The translations under genes and the position numbers were made by a program. Of a stretch of 39,249 nt of DNA, positions 1 through 11,483 are shown one piece after another; the first letter of the stretch is position 1, and every line of letters begins with the position of its first letter. Under the pieces are notes generated by a model, which was given only the letters and a program-made list of their open reading frames with translations, did no database searches and had not been told where the DNA came from. Location of the stretch: positions 1 to 39,249 of the forward strand of contig NXFV01001906.1 of NCBI GenBank assembly GCA_002803225.1. The letters are read 5' to 3'. This DNA comes from Gamarada debralockiae. Its lineage: Eukaryota > Ascomycota > Leotiomycetes > Helotiales > Hyphodiscaceae.

Positions 1-1217
1 GCCCCTGCCGCCACTGCCCCTGCCGCCGCTGCCCCTGCCCCCGCTGGCCCTGCCCCCGCCGCCCCTGCCCCCGCTGCCCCTGCCCCGGCTGCTGCTGCTG
101 CCCTGCCTGCCCCTGCCCCCGCGGCTGCCCCTGCGCTGCCCCCGCTGCCCGCCCGCCCCACCGCCGCCATGCTGGCTCTCTCGCGTCTAGCTCCGGTCCG
201 CGCTACTGTAGTACGCCCAGGCCGCACTCCTAACAGCACCAGGCCCACCAACCTAGAGGCTTTGCTTGGCCAAATTACTAGTCAAGTAAACCTTTAGGCA
301 TACACACACTATGCTAGCGGGTCTAGTTGCTGGGTAGAGTACGTGTCTGTAGCGGGTCGTTTTAGCGGTTCTTATGCCAACTGCTACTATAGCAGTAAAG
401 GTACTCGCTACTCTCTTTATAAGTTATCCTTTTTCTTTTCTTTTTTGACTTATAGACTATAACTAACCTTTATAGGCTGTAGGCGCCACCGCCGCTACCG
501 CCCCTGCTACCGCCCCCGCCCCTGCCGCTCCTGCCCTTACTCGCCCCCGCCGCCGTAAGTAATCCTCCTTTTAGTCTTATAGACTATTACTAACCTTTAC
601 AGGTGCTGCTACTGTCCCTGCCCCGGCCGCCCCCGCCCCTGCCGCCGCCGCCCCTGCCGCCGCCGCCCCTGCCGCCGCCGCTATTACCAGCCCCTCTCGC
701 CACTTACGCCAGGTCGCTCCTAGTACTCGTATAGTTAACTAGGTCGCTCCTAGTAAAACTAAAGTCTATAAGTACTTTATAGATCAATCTCTAACGGTTT
801 GTAATAATACTAACCTTTATAGGCCCTACTACTCCTACTGCCGCCGCCGCCGCCCCTCTCTCTCGCCCCTTACGCTAGGTCGCTCCTAGTGCTCGTATAG
901 TTAACTGGGTCGCTCCCGGCAGAATTAAAGTCTATAAGTACTTTCTAAATTACTCTTAAATAGGTTGTAGGTAATACTAACTATAATTAAGTGTCCGCCG
1001 CCGCCATACCCCCGCCGCCCGCGCCCAGCGCCTAGCCAGGCTCTACTAGGACTTAGCTAAGCTTTATTAGGAACTAGCCAAAATCTATGCTAATAAGGGA
1101 GAGGAGTTAACGAAGAAAGAGAGGAGGATTTGGGAGGTAAAGGAGACAAAGGAAGAGAGAGAGGTAAAGGAGACAGAGAAGAAGGGAGAGGAGGAGAGAA
1201 AGGAAAAAAGGGGATAA
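1..1217 (+). pseudogene. Decayed intron-containing gene, Ala/Pro-rich then Lys/Glu-rich
   Basis: The first 170 bases and several later blocks (about 485-555, 605-690, 830-860) are GC-rich and read as Ala/Pro repeats such as APAAAAPAPA. Between them lie AT-rich segments that look like introns: GTAAGT at 555, a CTAAC branch point and an acceptor at 602, and similar CTAAC..TATAG ends near 475 and 821. From about 1020 one frame reads as a charged coiled coil (units like ELAKIY, then a long KE-rich tail) to a TAA at 1215. In that frame TAG appears twice where Gln would fit the repeat, as C-to-T change in CpA would produce. No domain is recognised. It could be a gene captured by the neighbouring Helitron or an independent repeat. 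The 5' end lies outside the window. Confidence 0.4.
703..944 (+). repeat. 166-bp-period duplication inside the decayed gene
   Basis: Bases 703-778 and 869-944 are near-identical copies offset by exactly 166 bases. Each runs from CTTACGC, through GGTCGCTCC and a CGTATAGTTAACT core, to TCTATAAGTACTTT. Each copy is followed by an AT-rich tract with an ATACTAAC branch-like site, so the duplicated unit appears to carry an exon piece plus an intron piece. Most differences between the copies are C/T or G/A, as expected after RIP-like mutation. Confidence 0.7.
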
Positions 1218-1439
1218 GAGGAGAGTCCCGAGTTATAAATCCTATAAAGGGTTACCCCTAGGGGTATATACTTGTATAAATTCAAGGGATTTACTAAGGC
1301 TTATGTTTTTAAATTCAAAAATATAAAATATAAAGACTAGGGGTATACTTATAGCTAGTTATAGACAGTTACAAACGATATTTACTGTCTATAAAATTAC
1401 ATTAATATCAAAACTACTTATAAGCTAAACTTTATAAAA

Positions 1440-4400
1440 TTTCCGGCCAAATTATATTATAGGTACTATTAGAATCAAGTAGTAAGAGAATATATAATCT
1501 ACCCGCAAAAAATACTTGTAAAACCGCAATATAAAACTAACCGTGAGAAAAGACAAGGGTCTACAAATCAACTCTAACTATCTTAAAGGACTACCCTTAA
1601 GACTTATTTATCATTATAGTAAAGTATAAATATATTAGAAATTGTTTATAGGTTAAAGTAAATATTAAATCCTTCTTACCTAAAGATAGCTTAATTTGTG
1701 GAATTGTCTGTAACTACCTATCAAAGTCTCCCCTAAGTAGACGACCCTTAATATAATAGTTCTGTAAGCTCGTAACTACTATGCGAGACCCGTTATAAAG
1801 TCCTTCCTTTAGATAAAGGTTCTGTAAAAGTATAACTAAGACGCTAATCTTTAAGCTAAGCTTCAATAGAGGTAAAGAAGGGATATTAATACTTTATAAG
1901 TACTCTATAGGTAGCTCCTTAAGGTTACTACCCTTATTTAAGTCTATAAAGTCAATTGAGTTATATATCTAATAAACGCTAGGAAAATATATAAGAATAA
2001 TCTAATTAAGCTCTATAACTAACTAATTAAGTATTAATAAGAGAACTCGTCCTTTGAATATTGTATAATCTATAACTAGCTACTATAAAATCTTGTCTAG
2101 GTAGATCTTACAAATCAAGTCTATAAGACTCTATAGCTGTGAGATATATAAAGGAAGCGTGATTTAACTACAAAGGTCTAGATTATATAATAAGCTACTA
2201 ATCCACTAAACAAATACTTAATCAATAGGACTAGAGGTATTACGGACCCGCATATTCGTCCGTAAGTAAAGCCGACAGAGTTGCGGCCAAACAAACAATT
2301 GTTAAAGATATACTATAATAATATCAGCCCGTGAACCTTAAGGAATAATAGGTAAGATTTAAGTAAAGTCTCCTCTAAGTAAAACAGGGACGCCGCCAAA
2401 CAAAACATTGTCCGAAACGGACCGCAAATCCACAAAGAGACGGTATATAACTTTAAAGCAGTACTTGTGTTGTATAAGTACCTTGTCCCAAATAATAAGA
2501 TCTACTAAACGTAGCTCTATAGCAAGTTAACTTAACTTTGAGATTAAACTTATAGACATCTTATTTAAGTTAATCGAGATCTTAAACTAGGAGTATAATA
2601 TTCGTCTATCAGGTAATAAGAGGCCTGTAATACCTATAGACATAACGTAAAGTACTTTCTTACCCTGGCTACAAAAGTAGTAGTAGAGTAACTTATATAG
2701 AAATGTCTTGCCAGTCCTGCCAGGCCCTTGGAAGTAGAAGTAGGCTGTTTACGGGTCGTCTATAACCGCCTAAGTGATTATATAGAAGTATACTCACTAA
2801 TCAAGGTTTAACTGACTCTCTATCTTATCCGCAAGCTACTAGTTTATAGCCTTGTTACCCCGTTAAACGATAGACTCATTAATAGTAGACCAATCGAAAG
2901 TGTTTACAGGCAAGGAGACGTCCGTAAGTGACCGTTGCTAGTCCGCAAGGCCTTGGGCAATTAACTATAGCCCGTAATTATAATGTAGATCTTGTAAGAT
3001 AAGAGGAAAAGAGACTAGAGTACGTGATAGACAGTGTCGTAAGTCGTCGCAGAAAGATTCCTTATAGCGGGTCCAGATCTCAAGCGGGTCTGTAATTACT
3101 TGGTATTGTAGACCCGTTAGAAACAATATCTATAAACCACGGCCAAAAGTAAATAAAATTGCCTTGTTAAAGTAGTAATACCACTCGTAGTCGTTCTTAG
3201 CTAGACTACGGGCGATACAAGTAGCCTAGTAAATTGGGTAACGGATGCCATCGATAATATATAGCTCCTCAAACGACCGCGGACTACGTACAGTCGTAAG
3301 AAGAAGCCGTAAGTAATACCTCTTGCCTAAAATAGGGCTACAGTAGTATATACGGCCGATAGTAACATCGTTTAAATGCCGGCGACATTGCCAAGTAAAG
3401 GTCTTTGGGCTCTAAGTAAAGTAAAAGGGAAACTCCAAGTATAAGTATTGGCGGCCGTCTTTGTATTGCTTATTATAAAGAAAGAAGGCCATAAGCGTAG
3501 AACGTACTACTGCGGCCCTTGTAACGACCTGCGAGGCCGGAAGATTGTCCGCAAAGTAGATTGTATACTATCCTAGTATATAAATAGTCAAGTACTAAAC
3601 TAGTGGCCACTCTTAGTGTATTAGGAACTCGAATAAACGCCATACTGCTTCTGTAGGACTAATGTAGCGGCCTTGAACATAGCGGGTGATCTTGTCATCC
3701 GTAGACCCAACTACGGCCGTGGTACGGTCCAAGCCTTTATATACATACTTGTGTATATACTTTACAGCCTAAACAATAGCACAGACCTCAATATTCATGT
3801 GGCAGTAGTACTTCTGTAAGAGATACAGGTTGTAGGGGACTACCCAGCGGTTATTGCAAACAACCTCTTCCCCTGGGCATCCTGGTTTACGGACCGTAAA
3901 CGTCTCCCCATCCTCTCGCCAGCGGTACTCCGGGTAACAGTCTTCGTGGACGACTGTAACAGGGCAAAACGCCTTTGGAAACCTCTTCTAACACTCTAGC
4001 GGACTGCTCAAAAACCTATGGCTTATATAGGGAGCTCTAGGGTAGTCTGGTCCGCAAGGTCCGTGACTCATGTGACCCGTAACGATCTCTCTAAGCTCGC
4101 CTGTTGGATCCCACGATCAGTCTAGTAGCTCTGTACAAATAACTTCATTAATATACTCTATAGTAAGGAACTGTGCAGTAGGGAGGAGCCAGAGAAGCAA
4201 GTGTATGTGTAGTAACCTATGCTTTTAGTACTCGATCGTATAGACGTACGCCCGGTACAGACCGAAAACCCTGTCTTTAATGTCCGCAAGAAGGGCCTTG
4301 ACCTTGAGACGAAATACACAGGCAATAAGATTAGGCCGATCAGTTGGTTACTAGCCTATAAGTAGATTATTGATAATCTCGCGCTAGCAGAGATTAGCTG

Positions 4401-6149
4401 TAAAAGTCAAGAAGAACATTAGTTTACTATAATAACAGACAATAGCTATAGAGTCTTGGAACAACTACTATATTGCGCGGTATTTACCTGTAAAGCTCGA
4501 GGGGAGAACAACCCTATAGCCTAACTTATTCAAATCGATATCCGTATAAACTAAATGATCTATTAACCCTAAATAAATATTAGCTCAAAGCTTATCTTAG
4601 TTCCTACAGATCTAATCAAGAGCTATAGCTTTATAAAAAGCAAATGCATTAACATAGTACTACTAGAACAGGCAGCTAGCGTAAAAGAGAGGCGAGAACT
4701 CAGTATTACAGATGTATAAACAGTACTAGTAGAACTGCCGCTACTTGAGGCAGGTCTGTTGTCGAGGTCTGTGACCCTATTGTAACTATAACTCATAGTA
4801 CTACCTGTAATCACTACACGGGAATAAAAGAACATAGTATAGAGGTATATATACTGCATGTATAACATCAATACAGGTGAGGGCGGGTTGTGTACGGGCA
4901 GGGTTACAGACCGCAAGGACAATATCATAGTAAGAAGCCCCCTCAAACTCGTCCAAAAGGATTATAGTAACCTCGTTACTAGTTAGGAGGTTCTTACGCC
5001 GATAATCAGTACCTGTCTCTATAATTAACTGTATTTGCGGGTTAAGCAGTATACAGTACTGGCTACTAGCCGGGTCCGCGAGGCGTTCGCGGGCGGTCTG
5101 GTATATACCAATAAACAGATTATAGTCCGTAAGCATCTGTAAAAGTTCCAAGAGAACCCTATGATCGAGTTGCGGGTAGCGGTCTATCTGTACGTCCGTA
5201 GCGTAGTCTGGGTTGTAAAAGAAGAGTTGAGCGAAGGAAGGGATTTGTCTATTAGCTGGCTGTAAAGAGCCTTAATAGTGGAAGAGCTCGCTATAGATTT
5301 GAAAACACTAAACTCCACTATGTAAATTAATCCGAGTATCTCTATTATAGCTTATAGAGGTAAAAGTAAGAGTTGAGTTGTATATACGGATGTGTTTCTG
5401 GAACTCGCGGGCGCGGGGGGTCTCGTCCGTCAAGAGGTATACTAACTTAGCCAGCGTAGGCCGTAAAGGCTCTAACTGACTATCTCCCTGCGTACAGCAA
5501 GCAGGAAAGTCCTTATAAGGAAGTACTTGCTTGTTAATAAAGTGGAGGGCACTACAGTATATATATTGCTTATCGAACGGGCCTAGGTAGTAGGCTTCTA
5601 CAGGCCGTAACTACGACCGAAAGCCAATTGGCCAGTCAATTAGATCCCTCTCCCTCTACTAGTCCCTCTCCTCCCTATCTTGTCTCTATTGTTCAGCCCG
5701 TAGGTCTGCGCGCTACTCGTTCGTCAGACTGTTATCATTGTTACGGACGCGGCGGACGCGTTTCGCTAGCCGTGACGGCTCTAGACCGTCCGAAGCGGCC
5801 CGCGTATAACCAGAACGGGTCTGCAGAAGTAAATTCAGGTCAAGGTCTTAAAGAGGAGCTCTCTATCGACTGTCCTATAGAGATAGTTAGTATATAGCTT
5901 TATAGGGAAGGATACGTTCTAGTGTGTTTACTCTACACCGGGTACAGGTCCTTTTATATCGTTTCCCGAGACAATTCATTAGAAAGTCTGCCGCAGGCCG
6001 TAGTGTATTACAGCGAGAGCACCTTTGCGGAGGAGAGGAGTCTATATTGATATAGTATAGTAGAGATAGTAACAGGAGACAGGTTACGGACGCGTTAAAC
6101 GGAGATAGGTTTTACACGTGATCTGCACAGGCCGCAAAACCCTTACGGA
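1440..6149 (-). mobile_element. RIP-degraded Helitron (Rep/helicase) relic
   Basis: Read on the minus strand, a fungal Helitron RepHel protein is recognisable but full of stops and TpA dinucleotides. From the 5' side: a zinc-type motif (CSALHF..., then CCTQG) near 5510-5570; the motif IRIYNSTLTFTS near 5350-5400; a Rep segment with the HUH site HIH at 4201-4209 and KRFPKAF downstream of it; DCYPEYRWR and NNRWVVPYN near 3840-3960; and the two-tyrosine motif KYIHKYVYKG at about 3733-3768. The PIF1 helicase follows, with Walker A GPGRTGKT at 2704-2727, then LIIWDKV, VLFGGVPVLL and the C-terminal LYNGSRIVV and GRLLRGDFD near 1700-1800. Many Gln codons have become TAA or TAG (for example in GDFxQILP). 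The family's usual order, Rep then helicase, is kept. Ends are uncertain: a minus-strand TC preceded by A at 6149 is a candidate 5' end; I found no convincing CTRR hairpin end. It is not expected to be autonomous. Confidence 0.85.
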
Positions 6150-6462
6150 TGCATGTGTTTGGCCTTAGGCCATCTGTCATTTTCGGGTCAAGTTTGGCAG
6201 ATGTGATCAATATAATATAGAAGGTGCCCTGGGTGGGTTGCATGAAGATAACCACGCACCCAGAGTTGCTGTATCATTATCGTCCTGTGCTGGTGGTAGG
6301 CTAAAAACACCCCAAATATTTAGCACGCACACCGTGGGAGCTCCAGATCTGTCGTAGCTCTCCGCGTACTCTACACGAATTTCGATCGAGTCGCAGACAG
6401 AAGGCAGACACAACAAGCCCGCCATTTCGCGACAGATGCTATGACTGTAGCTCATCTGTGAA
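6150..6462. promoter_or_regulatory. Short spacer between Helitron relic and VPS11; VPS11 promoter
   Basis: About 310 bases separate the candidate Helitron end from the VPS11 start codon. Base composition returns to normal here and the TpA-rich signature stops near 6130. A minus-strand open frame (6207-6455) lies here, but it has no recognisable domain and I read the segment as promoter and 5' leader of VPS11. No clear TATA box is visible. Confidence 0.4.
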
Positions 6463-9400
6463 ATGGCGTTATATTCTGTAAGTTTCGTGCAGACAAGATT
6501 CCCAGCATCAGGCGCAATTATAGACGCAAGCTAAGCTATAACGCGCAGTGGAAGACATTCGATTTCTTCGAGGTCAGCCTGGTCAAACCGCCCGACGATG
6601 AGAGCAAATCCTTCTTCGACAGTAACGAAATAAGCTGCGTTTGCTCTGGTTCCGAGAGCTTGTTCCTTGGAAGCCACGATGGCAGCATCCGAATCGCCTC
6701 GCCGTCCTTCAAAGTCCTGCGAACTTTCCAGGCACACGAAACAGGCTCGATCACACATATGAAGCAGGTGGAGGGGACCTCGTTATTAGTCACAATATCT
6801 GTATGCAATCTATCTATAGTCTGTAGATCTCTGGTCTGATGCGGTATAGGAAGATTTACCGAATGAACCCGTCCTGAAAGTATGGGCTCTGGACAAACCA
6901 GTGAAGAAGACTGGCCTTCCCACTTGTCAGTCGACTCTGAGCATCAGTAATGGACGGAAGCCGTTCCCGGTATGTTTTGCGCAAGAAAGGTCCGCAAAGA
7001 AATCCTCTAACAGCCATCAATAGATCTCCGCATTCACCGCTCTCGATGATTTGTCGCAACTAGCTGTTGGGTTTGGAAATGGCTCAGTCACTGTCATAAG
7101 GGGGGATCTGGTGCACGATCGGGGGGCCAGACAACGAATTGTCCATGAATCGGAGGAGCCCATCACGGGTGTGGAATTTCGCGAGGATCCAAGGCTCACC
7201 ACCCTATACGTTGCGACGACATCACGAATACTGAAACTCGTCATCTCAGGAAGGGGTCAAGGACAACCCGCTCGCGTTGTAGAGGACTCTGGATGTGGCG
7301 TTGGCTGCATGACCGTTGACAATAGTACTGGAGACATCGTTGTGGCTCGAGACGATTTTATTTCCTACTATGGAACGGACGGAAGAGGTCCATACTTTGC
7401 TTATGACGGCCCTAAAAGCCTGCTAGCTATATATGGGGACTATGTGGCGGTTGTTTCCCCACCTGCGAAGACCAGCGCCGCGAAATCGAGCACTGTCCGG
7501 AAGTTCGGTGGCGCCCAAGCGGATGACATTTTCAGTACCTCCACTTTCACAATGGTTGATCCAGGAATGAAGATCGTTGGGCATTCGGAGTCTTTGGTCT
7601 CTCAGGTCCAGACTATTTTCATGATTTGGGGAGATCTCTTCACGCTCACTCAAGATGGAAAGGTAAGAACGCTGAAATTGATTTAGAAACATCATTGACC
7701 TCAAGCATAGATCTATCGATACCATCAGAAGTCACTTCAACAAAGACTCGAGATTCTATATCAGAGAAATCTGTTCGTCTATGCCATCAATCTGGCGCAG
7801 AAATCTGGCATGGATGCTCCCCAACAGAATGCGATTTTCAGAAGATATGGCGATTTCTTGTACCAGAAGGCGGATTACGACGGCGCTATGCAACAGTACT
7901 TGAAAGCCATTGATAATACCGAGCCATCACAGGTCATCCGAAAGGTAGCCAAAAATCCCCAACTGTATGCGAGCACCCCTATTGACTTGATTAGTTCCTT
8001 GACACCCAGCGAATACATAATCTAATTGAATATCTCGAAGAGCTCCATGAGCACCACAAAGCAACGGCTGATCATACTACCCTCCTTTTGAATTGCTACG
8101 CAAAGCTCAAGGATATCGATAAGCTTGAGAAATTTATTAAGTCGCCGGGGGATCTGAAATTTGACTTGGACACAGCAATCACCATGTGTAGGCAAGGAGG
8201 ATACTATGAGCAAGCAGCCTACCTTGCAACTAAGCATGGTGAGCATGAATTGGTTGTCGATATCTTGATTGAGGATTCCAAGACCTATGATGAAGCGCTC
8301 CAATACATCTGGCACTTAGAACCAGAAGCTGTGAGTTTTGCCCATGGGCTGCTCTTCGTCACTAACATAAGCAGGCGTACCCGAACCTGATGAAGTACGC
8401 TAGGGTGCTACTAGAGCATTGCTCAAAAGACACAACACAGCTATTCACAGACTACTTCACTGGACATTACCGACCGAAAATCCATGAGCCCATTGTCGCT
8501 CCTGTCGAAGCACAGCAGGCTGGCTACGCAGCAGGAGCTGTCAATGCCGTGCAAAATTTGAGAGACCTCCTCCCCTTGCCATATATGACCGCTTCCGCCG
8601 TCGCGTCGCCACCTGCGCAAGGCAATGTCGCTGCAACTGTCAGCGACAGAGAAGTCGTCGAAGCCGCTGATCAGCGACCACCCGAGCCTCAATACACTCC
8701 ACCAAAACCACGGACTGCATTCTCTTCGTTTGTGGACCATCCTGATGAGTTTATAGTTTTCCTTGAAGCTTGCCTGAAGGAGAAGGAACTCAAAGAGCGA
8801 GATAAGATCGACCTCTACACGACCCTTTTTGAGCTGTATTTGCACAAATCAAAGAATAAGGGTGCAAATCGAGAAGACTGGGAAGCAAAGGCCAAGAAGC
8901 TCATCGAAGGCAAGGATATCCCCATAGACACGTCAAATGTGCTACTACTATCTCACCTCTCCGATTTTCGCGACGGCACCATTCTCGTCCGCGAGCAGGC
9001 TGGGCTCCGGTTCGATATCTTCCGGTCTTACACATCTGCGAAGGACACTCGCGGGGCCATCAAAGCACTGCGCAAATATGGGCCTGAAGAGCCCCAACTC
9101 TACCCCGCCGCTCTTGCATACTTCACTTCCGACCCAAAGATTTTAGAAGAAGCCGGCGACGAACTAGATGTCGTCCTTAAGAAAATCGACGAAGATGGCC
9201 TGATGGCTCCTTTGCAAGTCATTCAAACCTTGAGCACGAATGCTGTCGCAACCATGGGAATGGTGAAAACCTACCTTCAACAAACCATCAACCGCGAGCG
9301 CAAAGAAATCTCCTCAAATCGGCGACTCATCACATCCTACCGCACCGAGACGCAAGACAAGCGTCAAGAAATCTCTGATCTCACGACAAAACCGCAGACT

Positions 9401-9694
9401 TTCAACGCCACACGCTGTTCCGCCTGCGGAGGGCAACTCTACTTGCCGACAGTCCATTTCTTATGCAAGCATAGCTTCCATCAGCAGTGCTTGAACGTCG
9501 GTGATAATGTAGATGTTGATTGTCCGAAGTGCAAAAAGGACAATGATACTATTCGGGCGATCCGGAAGGCGCAGGATGAAAGTGCTGATCGACACGATAT
9601 ATTTTTGGACGCACTGGCTCGGAGTGGGGATAAATTCGGGACAATCAGTGAATTCTTTGGGAGGGGAGTTATGGATGTTCCTACTGTGGAGTAG
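6463..9694 (+). CDS. VPS11: VPS11 (PEP5), HOPS/CORVET core subunit
   Basis: Vacuolar protein sorting protein 11, a scaffold of the HOPS and CORVET tethering complexes that drive endosome-vacuole fusion. Proposed exons: 6463-6477, 6549-6800, 6850-6969, 7024-7662, 7711-7944, 7995-8330 and 8375-9694. All six introns (44-71 bp) are phase 0 and the sum is 2916 nt, 971 residues, a normal family length. The N-terminal half is a beta-propeller (for example GSHDGSIRIASPS, LAVGFGNGSVTVI), followed by a clathrin-repeat alpha-solenoid (YRRYGDFLYQ-like units, AITMCRQGGYYEQAAYLA). Near residues 880-925 is a RING-H2 finger: CSAC, CKHSFHQQC and CPKC. The first exon encodes only MALYS; it was chosen because the ATG, a GTAAGT donor and a CGCAG acceptor give the expected start of the conserved WKTFDFFEV segment. 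The gene sits about 300 bases from a decayed Helitron yet is intact. Confidence 0.95.
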
Positions 9695-10805
9695 ATAGGG
9701 AAGATAGCATTAATACCATCGATCTGTTGCACATCGCATCTGCTATGAATACGGAGTCCTCATTGATCTTTACCATTTCTCACCTTGGCTCCTTACCAGT
9801 CTTGTTATCGAACCCGAAATTTGCCTCTTCAGCCACTTTCATCTGGCATGAGAGAGTCTCGGCTTTACTTAGGTCGTTTCATCTCGAGGAGGCGTTTTTG
9901 TTGCACATCTGAATTCTGCGCCTCTTCCGTCACGACCCACCCGATGCGGAAGAGATATTCTCGCCATCACCACCTCTAAATTGGCTTCTGTCATACGGTA
10001 ATGGGCTAAGCGGCTCCAGAAACTAGCTGGGATAGATGCCGGCATTTCTTTCTTTCTTGCAGGTGAGTCGAAGTTTAATTTGAAGACCTCTCTCGGGGAA
10101 GCAGGATGCAGTCGTCGACGGGGATGCCCGGCTCGGGAAATTGGTGGTCACGTGGTTGATTTCAAAAGTTTTAAACTCGCACCGCAAACGTTGCCAGCGA
10201 AAGACCAGAGAAATTGTTGGGGGTATGGTCGAGTAAACAGTTTTAACGAGTCGGCATAAGGGCTGATTCGAATATGAAATGTGTCAATCACATGAGATTT
10301 GGATTTAGAAATTGAAAGAGGGCTAGACCCTCGAAAGTTCAAGCCTAACAGCAAAATCGCAACCAGAAGTCTCTGTCCTGTTCAATTAATGTAACGGATA
10401 CGTTGTGTAAATCATGCGAAATAATTTCGTCGAGGTGACTTTTCTTTCCCTTTTCCATTCAGAATGTCTCTTATAAGGTATCTAACCCACGTTCTATTTC
10501 CACATTGCTCACACTTTCGCTTGCATGTTAAAAGATTCAAGTCTGAGTTAGGATCTGGATTTGAACTGCACACTTCGATCGCACAAAACAACATGCCTCT
10601 CCCAAACCATATCTCCTCCCATGTTCGTCGCCGCCATTTCCAGAACGTCGAGAATAACGTCGCAACTCCACATCGACAAATATTATTCACTATATTCGGT
10701 TTCCGCTATCTCTATCGCAGCAGTCGATCACACATCATCATTCTTGACTAGGAACTCTGATTTTCACCCATTCGTTCGATCTCAAATCACAAGAAAGTCG
10801 TCAAG
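9695..10805. other. Intergenic, no supported gene
   Basis: Contains the VPS11 3' region and the leader of the next ORF. Short open frames on both strands (for example 9727-9912, 10148-10354, 10412-10690) overlap one another and show no recognisable domain. The last 250 bases are C/T- and CA-rich, as in a fungal promoter and leader for the ORF at 10806. Confidence 0.4.
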
Positions 10806-11453
10806 ATGGGTGCCATCATGAGCTCCCCTCTTAAACCTCACCCCAAGACCCAACACCGGCAGTAAAGAACTCTCCTTCCAATTAAAAACAGGACTTCTCG
10901 CCGCCTCAACTATCCTTTTCGTCATCCTCTGGCTCAGCTTCCACCCCACAATCCGACGGCTTCTAGGCATAGTTCTCGTCACAAATTCTAACCATGAAAC
11001 ATGCTTAGATTACTCCATGATCATGTATAGACCTAATTCCCGTTTGTATGCAATGACAATGGTGAGATTTCTGGTGGCTTGCAAAGGGGGTCCCGGGGTT
11101 GACTTTTGGGATGTTCGGAGAGTCGAGGAATTGAATGGGGGAGCTTTTGAGGTTTGGGGATTATTGCCGCCTGGAATTTTGAGGGTGCGTGATTGTCGTT
11201 ATAATTATAGGAGTATGGTGGGAGGGAGGTGCATCTTTGGATCGATGAGAAGATGCATGAGATGGCTGGCAAGGTGGCGAATATGGTAAAATGGACATAG
11301 AAACTCACACTGCTGGCATTGAAAGAAATAGAGCAGTCGTTCATTGACTACAGGACGAAAGAACAATGGGCCGACGAGATGACGGAGGAAGAGAGACATG
11401 AATTATATGACAACAGGGAGGCGTGCGATCTGAGAAGGGGTTGCATCTTCTGA
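10806..11453 (+). CDS. Hypothetical small membrane protein, frame interrupted
   Basis: An ATG in good context at 10806 reads MGAIMSSPL, but the coding signal continues one frame over (NLTPRPNTGSKELSFQ, then a hydrophobic segment TGLLAASTILFVILWLSF, one likely membrane helix). The downstream frame gives REVHLWIDEKMHEMAGKVAN and, after a plausible 51-bp intron (GTAAAA..GAGCAG), SFIDYRTKEQWADEMTEEE and a stop at 11451-11453. A second intron before REVHLW is likely, but its donor is ambiguous (GTGAGA at about 11061, or later). The switch after MSSPL looks like a one-base insertion in the AAA near 10831, or an assembly error. No family recognised. It could be a recently broken gene or a sound gene with an unrecognised 5' intron. 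Confidence 0.4.
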
Positions 11454-11483
11454 ACTCCAATTACTACCATGATTCCATTAAGT

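Noticed and set aside
1215..1450. A CTAG 3' terminus of the Helitron near 1252-1345 (CCCCTAGGGG and CCCCTAGTC on the minus strand)
   Set aside because: CTAG words are present, but I could not see the hairpin that should precede a Helitron 3' end, and RIP-like mutation makes short matches unreliable.
5628..5897. An 89-codon plus-strand frame beginning MASQLDPSPSTS
   Set aside because: It lies opposite the N-terminal part of the decayed Helitron reading frame and matches no family.
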